Part shown: positions 17,801 to 33,100 of the stretch, piece after piece
Layout of the letters: the number at the start of each line of letters is the position of its first letter
Numbering within the stretch: position 1 is the first letter of the stretch
Origin: Viola odorata
Lineage: Eukaryota; Streptophyta; Magnoliopsida; Malpighiales; Violaceae
Direction of reading: 5' to 3'
Length of the DNA stretch: 64,000 nt
NCBI GenBank assembly: GCA_963691705.1
Contig: OY829546.1
Coordinates: 29,420,040-29,484,039 of the forward strand
Program-made: the position numbers and the translations under genes
Notes under the pieces: model-generated
Database searches by the model: none
What the model was told of the DNA's origin: nothing
The model's input: only the letters and a program-made list of their open reading frames with translations

Positions 17801-20800
17801 TCCTAAATAAATAATTCCAAAATAAATAATCCCTAAATAAGCCAAAACTCTATATAGTAATTAAAAATACATAAAATAGGAAATATTAATCCATACCCTC
17901 CTTTGCCAAACCCTAGTCGTCGCCAAACCCTAGCCGACTTGGGCTTTCTGGTGCGCCTATGCGTGCGCGCTGCTTGGCCCACGCGGCTTGCGATACGAGG
18001 ATCGTATGATCCCCTCCCTCTTATCAAAGGTTCGCCCTCGAATCTCATTCTGCATAGGGGTTGTATCGCAATCCCTCTTAGCATCAAGCCTTGCTTCTGC
18101 CATCTTTATTCACCTAAATCAAACTTAACACAAGAAAGTGGAAATCTATTTTCGGCGAACACAGTTTAGTAAACCAAGCACAACTTTTGATTCCGATGTC
18201 CGAATTGCTTGATTCTTCTTGATTTAGATTCCTAACAGATAGGGCTTTCCAAGGAACTAAGATTCACTGAAATTGGACTCCAATAGGTATGTATTGAAAT
18301 ATGATTTCGAGACTAACACTTTTGTGGACTGTTTTTGTGACTCTTTTGTGACTCTTCTCGTGACTTAAATAAAAGACTCAAAATAGAAAAGTAATGACAC
18401 TTTGGTGGACTGATTTTGTGACTCTAATTGACACAGCGACAAAAGTAAAAGATAGTTACCAAACTTGAATGCCTTGAGCTCCGCTACTAACTGATAAGGC
18501 TCCAGTCGCCTAGAGACTTAGTAATGAAATTGTGATCTAGTTCAAAGCTTGGATTTCGAATGCGGAAACATAACTCAAAGAAAACTGTGAAACTCCAACA
18601 CTGAGAGCTCTTGGCACTTCATGTCGAATCCCTTGAGGTTCTTGTGTCAAACCGATGAATCTCCAAGACTGGGTGCTCTTGGCAATTCAAAGACGAATGA
18701 CTCAATAGATAGCAACATCGGGCTTTACTTGTGGCTACTCTCAGCTTGCGATACTAGGAATAGAACAAGGTTCCATAGGAACGGTTTATGAGGACGCACC
18801 TCTCAAACACAAAGTCTCGTTCTTTTTCCAAAAATATCATAGATTATTTTATTCATACGGCAAGGCCTTAAAATAGGCTAGGAAAATTACAAACTTAGAA
18901 ATAAATAATTCCTAAACAGATAATTCCTAAATAGATAATTCCTAAATAAATAATTCCAAAATAAATAATCCCTAAATAAGCCAAAACTCTATATAGTAAT
19001 TAAAAATACATAAAATAGGAAATATTAATCCATACCCTCCTTTGCCAAACCCTAGTCGTCGCCAAACCCTAGCCGACTTGGGCTTTCTGGTGCGCCTATG
19101 CGTGCGCGCTGCTTGGCCCACGCGGCTTGCGATACGAGGATCGTATGATCCCCTCCCTCTTATCAAAGGTTCGCCCTCGAATCTCATTCTGCATAGGGGT
19201 TGTATCGCAATCCCTCTTAGCATCAAGCCTTGCTTCTGCCATCTTTATTCACCTAAATCAAACTTAACACAAGAAAGTGGAAATCTATTTTCGGCGAACA
19301 CAGTTTAGTAAACCAAGCACAACTTTTGATTCCGATGTCCGAATTGCTTGATTCTTCTTGATTTAGATTCCTAACAGATAGGGCTTTCCAAGGAACTAAG
19401 ATTCACTGAAATTGGACTCCAATAGGTATGTATTGAAATATGATTTCGAGACTAACACTTTTGTGGACTGTTTTTGTGACTCTTTTGTGACTCTTCTCGT
19501 GACTTAAATAAAAGACTCAAAATAGAAAAGTAATGACACTTTGGTGGACTGATTTTGTGACTCTAATTGACACAACGACAAAAGTAAAGGATAGTTACCA
19601 AACTTGAATGCCTTGAGCTCCGCTACTAACTGATAAGCCTCCAGTCGCCTAGAGACTTAGGAATGAAATTGTGATCTAGTTCAAAGCTTGGATTTCGAAT
19701 GCGGAAACATAACTCAAAGAAAACCGTGAAACTCCAACACTGAGAGCTCTTGGCACTTCACGTCGAATCCCTTGAGGTTCTTGTGTCAAACCGATGAATC
19801 TCCAAGACTGGGTGCTCTTGGCAATTCAAAGACGAATGACTCAATAGATAGCAACATCGGGCTTTACTTGTGGCTACTCTCAGCTTGCGATACTAGGAAT
19901 AGAACAAGGTTCCATAGGAACGGTTTATGAGGACGCACCTCTCAAACACAAAGTCTCGTTCTTTTTCCAAAAATATCATAGATTATTTTATTCATACGGC
20001 AAGGCCTTAAAATAGGCTAGGAAAATTACAAACTTAGAAATAAATAATTCCTAAACAGATAATTCCTAAATAGATAATTCCTAAATAAATAATTCCAAAA
20101 TAAATAATCCCTAAATAAGCCAAAACTCTATATAGTAATTAAAAATACATAAAATAGGAAATATTAATCCATACCCTCCTTTGCCAAACCCTAGTCGTCG
20201 CCAAACCCTAGCCGACTTGGGCTTTCTGGTGCGCCTATGCGTGCGCGCTGCTTGGCCCACGCGGCTTGCGATACGAGGATCGTATGATCCCCTCCCTCTT
20301 ATCAAAGGTTCGCCCTCGAATCTCATTCTGCATAGGGGTTGTATCGCAATCCCTCTTAGCATCAAGCCTTGCTTCTGCCATCTTTATTCACCTAAATCAA
20401 ACTTAACACAAGAAAGTGGAAATCTATTTTCGGCGAACACAGTTTAGTAAACCAAGCACAACTTTTGATTCCGATGTCCGAATTGCTTGATTCTTCTTGA
20501 TTTAGATTCCTAACAGATAGGGCTTTCCAAGGAACTAAGATTCACTGAAATTGGACTCCAATAGGTATGTATTGAAATATGATTTCGAGACTAACACTTT
20601 TGTGGACTGTTTTTGTGACTCTTTTGTGACTCTTCTCGTGACTTAAATAAAAGACTCAAAATAGAAAAGTAATGACACTTTGGTGGACTGATTTTGTGAC
20701 TCTAATTGACACAGCGACAAAAGTAAAAGATAGTTACCAAACTTGAATGCCTTGAGCTCCGCTACTAACTGATAAGGCTCCAGTCGCCTAGAGACTTAGT

Positions 20801-21639
20801 AATGAAATTGTGATCTAGTTCAAAGCTTGGATTTCGAATGCGGAAACATAACTCAAAGAAAACTGTGAAACTCCAACACTGAGAGCTCTTGGCACTTCAT
20901 GTCGAATCCCTTGAGGTTCTTGTGTCAAACCGATGAATCTCCAAGACTGGGTGCTCTTGGCAATTCAAAGACGAATGACTCAATAGATAGCAACATCGGG
21001 CTTTACTTGTGGCTACTCTCAGCTTGCGATACTAGGAATAGAACAAGGTTCCATAGGAACGGTTTATGAGGACGCACCTCTCAAACACAAAGTCTCGTTC
21101 TTTTTCCAAAAATATCATAGATTATTTTATTCATACGGCAAGGCCTTAAAATAGGCTAGGAAAATTACAAACTTAGAAATAAATAATTCCTAAACAGATA
21201 ATTCCTAAATAGATAATTCCTAAATAAATAATTCCTAAATAAATAATCCCTAAATAAGCCAAAACTCTATATTGTAATTAAAAATACATAAAATAGGAAA
21301 TATTAATCCATACCCTCCTTTGCCAAACCCTAGTCGTCGCCAAACCCTAGCCGACTTGGGCTTTCTGGTGCGCCTATGCGTGCGCGCTGCTTGGCCCACG
21401 CGGCTTGCGATACGAGGATCGTATGATCCCCTCCCTCTTATCAAAGGTTCGCCCTCGAATCTCATTCTGCATAGGGGTTGTATCGCAATCCCTCTTAGCA
21501 TCAAGCCTTGCTTCTGCCATCTTTATTCACCTAAATCAAACTTAACACAAGAAAGTGGAAATCTATTTTCGGCGAACACAGTTTAGTAAACCAAGCACAA
21601 CTTTTGATTCCGATGTCCGAATTGCTTGATTCTTCTTGA
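14806..21639. repeat. Units M14-M19, G214/A228 subfamily with one foreign unit
   Basis: M14, M15, M16, M17 and M19 share ACAGCGAC (G214) and GTAAAAGA (A228), while the rest of the window has ACAACGAC and GTAAAGGA. They also have G500, G277, T300, T364 and T400. M19 is a junction-like copy with T736 and T773 but A783. M18 lies inside the block and lacks the subfamily markers. Confidence 0.93.
19362..20500. repeat. Unit M18, foreign haplotype inside the G214 block
   Basis: M18 carries A214/G228 and the linked states C277, G300, C364 and C400. That is the haplotype of M23-M56, although M17 and M19 on either side are G214/A228, G277, T300, T364, T400. A gene-conversion tract or an out-of-register exchange would explain it. 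Assembly error is the other possibility. Confidence 0.85.
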
Positions 21640-24600
21640 TTTAGATTCCTAACAGATAGGGCTTTCCAAGGAACTAAGATTCACTGAAATTGGACTCCAA
21701 TAGGTATGTATTGAAATATGATTTCGAGACTAACACTTTTGTGGACTGTTTTTGTGACTCTTTTGTGACTCTTCTCGTGACTTAAATAAAAGACTCAAAA
21801 TAGAAAAGTAATGACACTTTGGTGGACTGATTTTGTGACTCTAATTGACACAACGACAAAAGTAAAGGATAGTTACCAAACTTGAATGCCTTGAGCTCCG
21901 CTACTAACTGATAAGGCTCCAGTCGCCTAGAGACTTAGTAATGAAATTGTGATCTAGTTCAAAGCTTGGATTTCGAATGCGGAAACATAACTCAAAGAAA
22001 ACTGTGAAACTCCAACACTGAGAGCTCTTGGCACTTCATGTCGAATCCCTTGAGGTTCTTGTGTCAAACCGATGAATCTCCAAGACTGGGTGCTCTTGGC
22101 AATTGAAAGACGAATGACTCAATAGATAGCAACATCGGGCTTTACTTGTGGCTACTCTCAGCTTGCGATACTAGGAATAGAACAAGGTTCCATAGGAACG
22201 GTTTATGAGGACGCACCTCTCAAACACAAAGTCTCGTTCTTTTTCCAAAAATATCATAGATTATTTTATTCATACGGCAAGGCCTTAAAATAGGCTAGGA
22301 AAATTACAAACTTAGAAATAAATAATTCCTAAACAGATAATTCCTAAATAGATAATTCCTAAATAAATAATTCCAAAATAAATAATCCCTAAATAAGCCA
22401 AAACTCTATATAGTAATTAAAAATACATAAAATAGGAAATATTAATCCATACCCTCCTTTGCCAAACCCTAGTCGTCGCCAAACCCTAGCCGACTTGGGC
22501 TTTCTGGTGCGCCTATGCGTGCGCGCTGCTTGGCCCACGCGGCTTGCGATACGAGGATCGTATGATCCCCTCCCTCTTATCAAAGGTTCGCCCTCGAATC
22601 TCATTCTGCATAGGGGTTGTATCGCAATCCCTCTTAGCATCAAGCCTTGCTTCTGCCATCTTTATTCACCTAAATCAAACTTAACACAAGAAAGTGGAAA
22701 TCTATTTTCGGCGAACACAGTTTAGTAAACCAAGCACAACTTTTGATTCCGATGTCCGAATTGCTTGATTCTTCTTGATTTAGATTCCTAACAGATAGGG
22801 CTTTCCAAGGAACTAAGATTCACTGAAATTGGACTCCAATAGGTATGTATTGAAATATGATTTCGAGACTAACACTTTTGTGGACTGTTTTTGTGACTCT
22901 TTTGTGACTCTTCTCGTGACTTAAATAAAAGACTCAAAATAGAAAAGTAATGACACTTTGGTGGACTGATTTTGTGACTCTAATTGACACAACGACAAAA
23001 GTAAAGGATAGTTACCAAACTTGAATGCCTTGAGCTCCGCTACTAACTGATAAGGCTCCAGTCGCCTAGAGACTTAGTAATGAAATTGTGATCTAGTTCA
23101 AAGCTTGGATTTCGAATGCGGAAACATAACTCAAAGAAAACTGTGAAACTCCAACACTGAGAGCTCTTGGCACTTCACGTCGAATCCCTTGAGGTTCTTG
23201 TGTCAAACCGATGAATCTCCAAGACTGGGTGCTCTTGGCAATTCAAAGACGAATGACTCAATAGATAGCAACATCGGGCTTTACTTGTGGCTACTCTCAG
23301 CTTGCGATACTAGGAATAGAACAAGGTTCCATAGGAACGGTTTATGAGGACGCACCTCTCAAACACAAAGTCTCGTTCTTTTTCCAAAAATATCATAGAT
23401 TATTTTATTCATACGGCAAGGCCTTAAAATAGGCTAGGAAAATTACAAACTTAGAAATAAATAATTCCTAAACAGATAATTCCTAAATAGATAATTCCTA
23501 AATAAATAATTCCAAAATAAATAATCCCTAAATAAGCCAAAACTCTATATAGTAATTAAAAATACATAAAATAGGAAATATTAATCCATACCCTCCTTTG
23601 CCAAACCCTAGTCGTCGCCAAACCCTAGCCGACTTGGGCTTTCTGGTGCGCCTATGCGTGCGCGCTGCTTGGCCCACGCGGCTTGCGATACGAGGATCGT
23701 ATGATCCCCTCCCTCTTATCAAAGGTTCGCCCTCGAATCTCATTCTGCATAGGGGTTGTATCGCAATCCCTCTTAGCATCAAGCCTTGCTTCTGCCATCT
23801 TTATTCACCTAAATCAAACTTAACACAAGAAAGTGGAAATCTATTTTCGGCGAACACAGTTTAGTAAACCAAGCACAACTTTTGATTCCGATGTCCGAAT
23901 TGCTTGATTCTTCTTGATTTAGATTCCTAACAGATAGGGCTTTCCAAGGAACTAAGATTCACTGAAATTGGACTCCAATAGGTATGTATTGAAATATGAT
24001 TTCGAGACTAACACTTTTGTGGACTGTTTTTGTGACTCTTTTGTGACTCTTCTCGTGACTTAAATAAAAGACTCAAAATAGAAAAGTAATGACACTTTGG
24101 TGGACTGATTTTGTGACTCTAATTGACACAACGACAAAAGTAAAGGATAGTTACCAAACTTGAATGCCTTGAGCTCCGCTACTAACTGATAAGGCTCCAG
24201 TCGCCTAGAGACTTAGTAATGAAATTGTGATCTAGTTCAAAGCTTGGATTTCGAATGCGGAAACATAACTCAAAGAAAACTGTGAAACTCCAACACTGAG
24301 AGCTCTTGGCACTTCACGTTGAATCCCTTGAGGTTCTTGTGTCAAACCGATGAATCTCCAAGACTGGGTGCTCTTGGCAATTCAAAGACGAATGACTCAA
24401 TAGATAGCAACATCGGGCTTTACTTGTGGCTACTCTCAGCTTGCGATACTAGGAATAGAACAAGGTTCCATAGGAACGGTTTATGAGGACGCACCTCTCA
24501 AACACAAAGTCTCGTTCTTTTTCCAAAAATATCATAGATTATTTTATTGATACGGCAAGGCCTTAAAATAGGCTAGGAAAATTACAAACTTAGAAATAAA

Positions 24601-25056
24601 TAATTCCTAAACAGATAATTCCTAAATAGATAATTCCTAAATAAATAATTCCAAAATAAATAATCCCTAAATAAGCCAAAACTCTATATAGTAATTAAAA
24701 ATACATAAAATAGGAAATATTAATCCATACCCTCCTTTGCCAAACCCTAGTCGTCGCCAAACCCTAGCCGACTTGGGCTTTCTGGTGCGCCTATGCGTGC
24801 GCGCTGCTTGGCCCACGCGGCTTGCGATACGAGGATCGTATGATCCCCTCCCTCTTATCAAAGGTTCGCCCTCGAATCTCATTCTGCATAGGGGTTGTAT
24901 CGCAATCCCTCTTAGCATCAAGCCTTGCTTCTGCCATCTTTATTCACCTAAATCAAACTTAACACAAGAAAGTGGAAATCTATTTTCGGCGAACACAGTT
25001 TAGTAAACCAAGCACAACTTTTGATTCCGATGTCCGAATTGCTTGATTCTTCTTGA
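21640..25056. repeat. Units M20-M22, transitional copies
   Basis: M20 is G277/T300/T364/T400 with a private C466G. M21 and M22 keep G277, T300 and T364 but have C400, so the haplotype switches inside the unit. M22 adds private C403T and C632G. These units sit exactly between the T364/T400 block to the left and the C364/C400 block to the right, as expected of recombinants. Confidence 0.85.
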
Positions 25057-27125
25057 TTTAGATTCCTAACAGATAGGGCTTTCCAAGGAACTAAGATTCA
25101 CTGAAATTGGACTCCAATAGGTATGTATTGAAATATGATTTCGAGACTAACACTTTTGTGGACTGTTTTTGTGACTCTTTTGTGACACTTCTCGTGACTT
25201 AAATAAAAGACTCAAAATAGAAAAGTAATGACACTTTGGTGGACTGATTTTGTGACTCTAATTGACACAACGACAAAAGTAAAGGATAGTTACCAAACTT
25301 GAATGCCTTGAGCTCCGCTACTAACTGATAAGCCTCTAGTCGCCTAGAGACTTAGGAATGAAATTGTGATCTAGTTCAAAGCTTGGATTTCGAATGCGGA
25401 AACATAACTCAAAGAAAACCGTGAAACTCCAACACTGAGAGCTCTTGGCACTTCACGTCGAATCCCTTGAGGTTCTTGTGTCAAACCGATGAATCTCCAA
25501 GACTGGGTGCTCTTGGCAATTCAAAGACGAATGACTCAATAGATAGCAACATCGGGCTTTACTTGTGGCTACTCTCAGCTTGCGATACTAGGAATAGAAC
25601 AAGGTTCCATAGGAACGGTTTATGAGGACGCACCTCTCAAACACAAAGTCTCGTTCTTTTTCCAAAAATATCATAGATTATTTTATTCATACGGCAAGGC
25701 CTTAAAATAGGCTAGGAAAATTACAAACTTAGAAATAAATAATTCCTAAACAGATAATTCCTAAATAGATAATTCCTAAATAAATAATTCCAAAATAAAT
25801 AATCCCTAAATAAGCCAAAACTCTATATAGTAATTAAAAATACATAAAATAGGAAATATTAATCCATACCCTCCTTTGCCAAACCCTAGTCGTCGCCAAA
25901 CCCTAGCCGACTTGGGCTTTCTGGTGCGCCTATGCGTGCGCGCTGCTTGGCCCACGCGGCTTGCGATACGAGGATCGTATGATCCCCTCCCTCTTATCAA
26001 AGGTTCGCCCTCGAATCTCATTCTGCATAGGGGTTGTATCGCAATCCCTCTTAGCATCAAGCCTTGCTTCTGCCATCTTTATTCACCTAAATCATACTTA
26101 ACACAAGAAAGTGGAAATCTATTTTCGGCGAACACAGTTTAGTAAACCAAGCACAACTTTTGATTCCGATGTCCGAATTGCTTGATTCTTCTTGATTTAG
26201 ATTCCTAACAGATAGGGCTTTCCAAGGAACTAAGATTCACTGAAATTGGACTCCAATAGGTATGTATTGAAATATGATTTCGAGACTAACACTTTTGTGG
26301 ACTGTTTTTGTGACTCTTTTGTGACTCTTCTCGTGACTTAAATAAAAGACTCAAAATAGAAAAGTAATGACACTTTGGTGGACTGATTTTGTGACTCTAA
26401 TTGACACAACGACAAAAGTAAAGGATAGTTACCAAACTTGAATGCCTTGAGCTCCGCTACTAACTGATAAGCCTCCAGTCGCCTAGAGACTTAGGAATGA
26501 AATTGTGATCTAGTTCAAAGCTTGGATTTCGAATGCGGAAACATAACTCAAAGAAAACCGTGAAACTCCAACACTGAGAGCTCTTGGCACTTCACGTCGA
26601 ATCCCTTGAGGTTCTTGTGTCAAACCGATGAATCTCCAAGACTGGGTGCTCTTGGCAATTCAAAGACGAATGACTCAATAGATAGCAACATCGGGCTTTA
26701 CTTGTGGCTACTCTCAGCTTGCGATACTAGGAATAGAACAAGGTTCCATAGGAACGGTTTATGAGGACGCACCTCTCAAACACAAAGTCTCGTTCTTTTT
26801 CCAAAAATATCATAGATTATTTTATTCATACGGCAAGGCCTTAAAATAGGCTAGGAAAATTACAAACTTAGAAATAAATAATTCCTAAACAGATAATTCC
26901 TAAATAGATAATTCCTAAATAAATAATTCCAAAATAAATAATCCCTAAATAAGCCAAAACTCTATATAGTAATTAAAAATACATAAAATAGGAAATATTA
27001 ATCCATACCCTCCTTTGCCAAACCCTAGTCGTCGCCAAACCCTAGCCGACTTGGGCTTTCTGGTGCGCCTATGCGTGCGCGCTGCTTGGCCCACGCGGCT
27101 TGCGATACGAGGATCGTATGATCCC

Positions 27126-30100
27126 ATCCCTCTTATCAAAGGTTCGCCCTCGAATCTCATTCTGCATAGGGGTTGTATCGCAATCCCTCTTAGCATCAAG
27201 CCTTGCTTCTGCCATCTTTATTCACCTAAATCAAACTTAACACAAGAAAGTGGAAATCTATTTTCGGCGAACACAGTTTAGTAAACCAAGCACAACTTTT
27301 GATTCCGATGTCCGAATTGCTTGATTCTTCTTGATTTAGATTCCTAACAGATAGGGCTTTCCAAGGAACTAAGATTCACTGAAATTGGACTCCAATAGGT
27401 ATGTATTGAAATATGATTTCGAGACTAACACTTTTGTGGACTGTTTTTGTGACTCTTTTGTGACTCTTCTCGTGACTTAAATAAAAGACTCAAAATAGAA
27501 AAGTAATGACACTTTGGTGGACTGATTTTGTGACTCTAATTGACACAACGACAAAAGTAAAGGATAGTTACCAAACTTGAATGCCTTGAGCTCCGCTACT
27601 AACTGATAAGCCTCTAGTCGCCTAGAGACTTAGGAATGAAATTGTGATCTAGTTCAAAGCTTGGATTTCGAATGCGGAAACATAACTCAAAGAAAACCGT
27701 GAAACTCCAACACTGAGAGCTCTTGGCACTTCACGTCGAATCCCTTGAGGTTCTTGTGTCAAACCGATGAATCTCCAAGACTGGGTGCTCTTGGCAATTC
27801 AAAGACGAATGACTCAATAGATAGCAACATCGGGCTTTACTTGTGGCTACTCTCAGCTTGCGATACTAGGAATAGAACAAGGTTCCATAGGAACGGTTTA
27901 TGAGGACGCACCTCTCAAACACAAAGTCTCGTTCTTTTTCCAAAAATATCATAGATTATTTTATTCATACGGCAAGGCCTTAAAATAGGCTAGGAAAATT
28001 ACAAACTTAGAAATAAATAATTCCTAAACAGATAATTCCTAAATAGATAATTCCTAAATAAATAATTCCAAAATAAATAATCCCTAAATAAGCCAAAACT
28101 CTATATAGTAATTAAAAATACATAAAATAGGAAATATTAATCCATACCCTCCTTTGCCAAACCCTAGTCGTCGCCAAACCCTAGCCGACTTGGGCTTTCT
28201 GGTGCGCCTATGCGTGCGCGCTGCTTGGCCCACGCGGCTTGCGATACGAGGATCGTATGATCCCCTCCCTCTTATCAAAGGTTCGCCCTCGAATCTCATT
28301 CTGCATAGGGGTTGTATCGCAATCCCTCTTAGCATCAAGCCTTGCTACTGCCATCTTTATTCACCTAAATCAAACTTAACACAAGAAAGTGGAAATCTAT
28401 TTTCGGCGAACACAGTTTAGTAAACCAAGCACAACTTTTGATTCCGATGTCCGAATTGCTTGATTCTTCTTGATTTAGATTCCTAACAGTTAGGGCTTTC
28501 CAACGAACTAAGATTCACATAAATTGGACTCCAATAGGTATGTATTGAAATATGATTTCGAGACTAACACTTTTGTGGACTGTTTTTGTGACTCTTTTGT
28601 GACTCTTCTCGTGACTTAAATAAAAGACTCAAAATAGAAAAGTAATGACACTTTGGTGGACTGATTTTGTGACTCTAATTGACACAACGACAAAAGTAAA
28701 GGATAGTTACCAAACTTGAATGCCTTGAGCTCCGCTACTAACTGATAAGCCTCCAGTCGCCTAGAGACTTAGGAATGAAATTGTGATCTAGTTCAAAGCT
28801 TGGATTTCGAATGCGGAAACATAACTCAAAGAAAACCGTGAAACTCCAACACTGAGAGCTCTTGGCACTTCACGTCGAATCCCTTGAGGTTCTTGTGTCA
28901 AACCGATGAATCTCCAAGACTGGGTGCTCTTGGCAATTCAAAGACGAATGACTCAATAGATAGCAACATCGGGCTTTACTTGTGGCTACTCTCAGCTTGC
29001 GATACTAGGAATAGAACAAGGTTCCATAGGAACGGTTTATGAGGACGCACCTCTCAAACACAAAGTCTCGTTCTTTTTCCAAAAATATCATAGATTATTT
29101 TATTCATACGGCAAGGCCTTAAAATAGGCTAGGAAAATTACAAACTTAGAAATAAATAATTCCTAAACAGATAATTCCTAAATAGATAATTCCTAAATAA
29201 ATAATTCCAAAATAAATAATCCCTAAATAAGCCAAAACTCTATATAGTAATTAAAAATACATAAAATAGGAAATATTAATCCATACCCTCCTTTGCCAAA
29301 CCCTAGTCGTCGCCAAACCCTAGCCGACTTGGGCTTTCTGGTGCGCCTATGCGTGCGCGCTGCTTGGCCCACGCGGCTTGCGATACGAGGATCGTATGAT
29401 CCCCTCCCTCTTATCAAAGGTTCGCCCTCGAATCTCATTCTGCATAGGGGTTGTATCGCAATCCCTCTTAGCATCAAGCCTTGCTACTGCCATCTTTATT
29501 CACCTAAATCAAACTTAACACAAGAAAGTGGAAATCTATTTTCGGCGAACACAGTTTAGTAAACCAAGCACAACTTTTGATTCCGATGTCCGAATTGCTT
29601 GATTCTTCTTGATTTAGATTCCTAACAGTTAGGGCTTTCCAACGAACTAAGATTCACATAAATTGGACTCCAATAGGTATGTATTGAAATATGATTTCGA
29701 GACTAACACTTTTGTGGACTGTTTTTGTGACTCTTTTGTGACTCTTCTCGTGACTTAAATAAAAGACTCAAAATAGAAAAGTAATGACACTTTGGTGGAC
29801 TGATTTTGTGACTCTAATTGACACAACGACAAAAGTAAAGGATAGTTACCAAACTTGAATGCCTTGAGCTCCGCTACTAACTGATAAGCCTCCAGTCGCC
29901 TAGAGACTTAGGAATGAAATTGTGATCTAGTTCAAAGCTTGGATTTCGAATGCGGAAACATAACTCAAAGAAAACCGTGAAACTCCAACACTGAGAGCTC
30001 TTGGCACTTCACGTCGAATCCCTTGAGGTTCTTGTGTCAAACCGATGAATCTCCAAGACTGGGTGCTCTTGGCAATTCAAAGACGAATGACTCAATAGAT

Positions 30101-33100
30101 AGCAACATCGGGCTTTACTTGTGGCTACTCTCAGCTTGCGATACTAGGAATAGAACAAGGTTCCATAGGAACGGTTTATGAGGACGCACCTCTCAAACAC
30201 AAAGTCTCGTTCTTTTTCCAAAAATATCATAGATTATTTTATTCATACGGCAAGGCCTTAAAATAGGCTAGGAAAATTACAAACTTAGAAATAAATAATT
30301 CCTAAACAGATAATTCCTAAATAGATAATTCCTAAATAAATAATTCCAAAATAAATAATCCCTAAATAAGCCAAAACTCTATATAGTAATTAAAAATACA
30401 TAAAATAGGAAATATTAATCCATACCCTCCTTTGCCAAACCCTAGTCGTCGCCAAACCCTAGCCGACTTGGGCTTTCTGGTGCGCCTATGCGTGCGCGCT
30501 GCTTGGCCCACGCGGCTTGCGATACGAGGATCGTATGATCCCATCCCTCTTATCAAAGGTTCGCCCTCGAATCTCATTCTGCATAGGGGTTGTATCGCAA
30601 TCCCTCTTAGCATCAAGCCTTGCTTCTGCCATCTTTATTCACCTAAATCAAACTTAACACAAGAAAGTGGAAATCTATTTTCGGCGAACACAGTTTAGTA
30701 AACCAAGCACAACTTTTGATTCCGATGTCCGAATTGCTTGATTCTTCTTGATTTAGATTCCTAACAGATAGGGCTTTCCAAGGAACTAAGATTCACTGAA
30801 ATTGGACTCCAATAGGTATGTATTGAAATATGATTTCGAGACTAACACTTTTGTGGACTGTTTTTGTGACTCTTTTGTGACTCTTCTCGTGACTTAAATA
30901 AAAGACTCAAAATAGAAAAGTAATGACACTTTGGTGGACTGATTTTGTGACTCTAATTGACACAACGACAAAAGTAAAGGATAGTTACCAAACTTGAATG
31001 CCTTGAGCTCCGCTACTAACTGATAAGCCTCCAGTCGCCTAGAGACTTAGGAATGAAATTGTGATCTAGTTCAAAGCTTGGATTTCGAATGCGGAAACAT
31101 AACTCAAAGAAAACCGTGAAACTCCAACACTGAGAGCTCTTGGCACTTCACGTCGAATCCCTTGAGGTTCTTGTGTCAAACCGATGAATCTCCAAGACTG
31201 GGTGCTCTTGGCAATTCAAAGACGAATGACTCAATAGATAGCAACATCGGGCTTTACTTGTGGCTACTCTCAGCTTGCGATACTAGGAATAGAACAAGGT
31301 TCCATAGGAACGGTTTATGAGGACGCACCTCTCAAACACAAAGTCTCGTTCTTTTTCCAAAAATATCATAGATTATTTTATTCATACGGCAAGGCCTTAA
31401 AATAGGCTAGGAAAATTACAAACTTAGAAATAAATAATTCCTAAACAGATAATTCCTAAATAGATAATTCCTAAATAAATAATTCCAAAATAAATAATCC
31501 CTAAATAAGCCAAAACTCTATATAGTAATTAAAAATACATAAAATAGGAAATATTAATCCATACCCTCCTTTGCCAAACCCTAGTCGTCGCCAAACCCTA
31601 GCCGACTTGGGCTTTCTGGTGCGCCTATGCGTGCGCGCTGCTTGGCCCACGCGGCTTGCGATACGAGGATCGTATGATCCCCTCCCTCTTATCAAAGGTT
31701 CGCCCTCGAATCTCATTCTGCATAGGGGTTGTATCGCAATCCCTCTTAGCATCAAGCCTTGCTACTGCCATCTTTATTCACCTAAATCAAACTTAACACA
31801 AGAAAGTGGAAATCTATTTTCGGCGAACACAGTTTAGTAAACCAAGCACAACTTTTGATTCCGATGTCCGAATTGCTTGATTCTTCTTGATTTAGATTCC
31901 TAACAGTTAGGGCTTTCCAACGAACTAAGATTCACATAAATTGGACTCCAATAGGTATGTATTGAAATATGATTTCGAGACTAACACTTTTGTGGACTGT
32001 TTTTGTGACTCTTTTGTGACTCTTCTCGTGACTTAAATAAAAGACTCAAAATAGAAAAGTAATGACACTTTGGTGGACTGATTTTGTGACTCTAATTGAC
32101 ACAACGACAAAAGTAAAGGATAGTTACCAAACTTGAATGCCTTGAGCTCCGCTACTAACTGATAAGCCTCCAGTCGCCTAGAGACTTAGGAATGAAATTG
32201 TGATCTAGTTCAAAGCTTGGATTTCGAATGCGGAAACATAACTCAAAGAAAACCGTGAAACTCCAACACTGAGAGCTCTTGGCACTTCACGTCGAATCCC
32301 TTGAGGTTCTTGTGTCAAACCGATGAATCTCCAAGACTGGGTGCTCTTGGCAATTCAAAGACGAATGACTCAATAGATAGCAACATCGGGCTTTACTTGT
32401 GGCTACTCTCAGCTTGCGATACTAGGAATAGAACAAGGTTCCATAGGAACGGTTTATGAGGACGCACCTCTCAAGCACAAAGTCTCGTTCTTTTTCCAAA
32501 AATATCATAGATTATTTTATTCATACGGCAAGGCCTTAAAATAGGCTAGGAAAATTACAAACTTAGAAATAAATAATTCCTAAACAGATAATTCCTAAAT
32601 AGATAATTCCTAAATAAATAATTCCAAAATAAATAATCCCTAAATAAGCCAAAACTCTATATAGTAATTAAAAATACATAAAATAGGAAATATTAATCCA
32701 TACCCTCCTTTGCCAAACCCTAGTCGTCGCCAAACCCTAGCCGACTTGGGCTTTCTGGTGCGCCTATGCGTGCGCGCTGCTTGGCCCACGCGGCTTGCGA
32801 TACGAGGATCGTATGATCCCCTCCCTCTTATCAAAGGTTCGCCCTCGAATCTCATTCTGCATAGGGGTTGTATCGCAATCCCTCTTAGCATCAAGCCTTG
32901 CTACTGCCATCTTTATTCACCTAAATCAAACTTAACACAAGAAAGTGGAAATCTATTTTCGGCGAACACAGTTTAGTAAACCAAGCACAACTTTTGATTC
33001 CGATGTCCGAATTGCTTGATTCTTCTTGATTTAGATTCCTAACAGTTAGGGCTTTCCAACGAACTAAGATTCACATAAATTGGACTCCAATAGGTATGTA

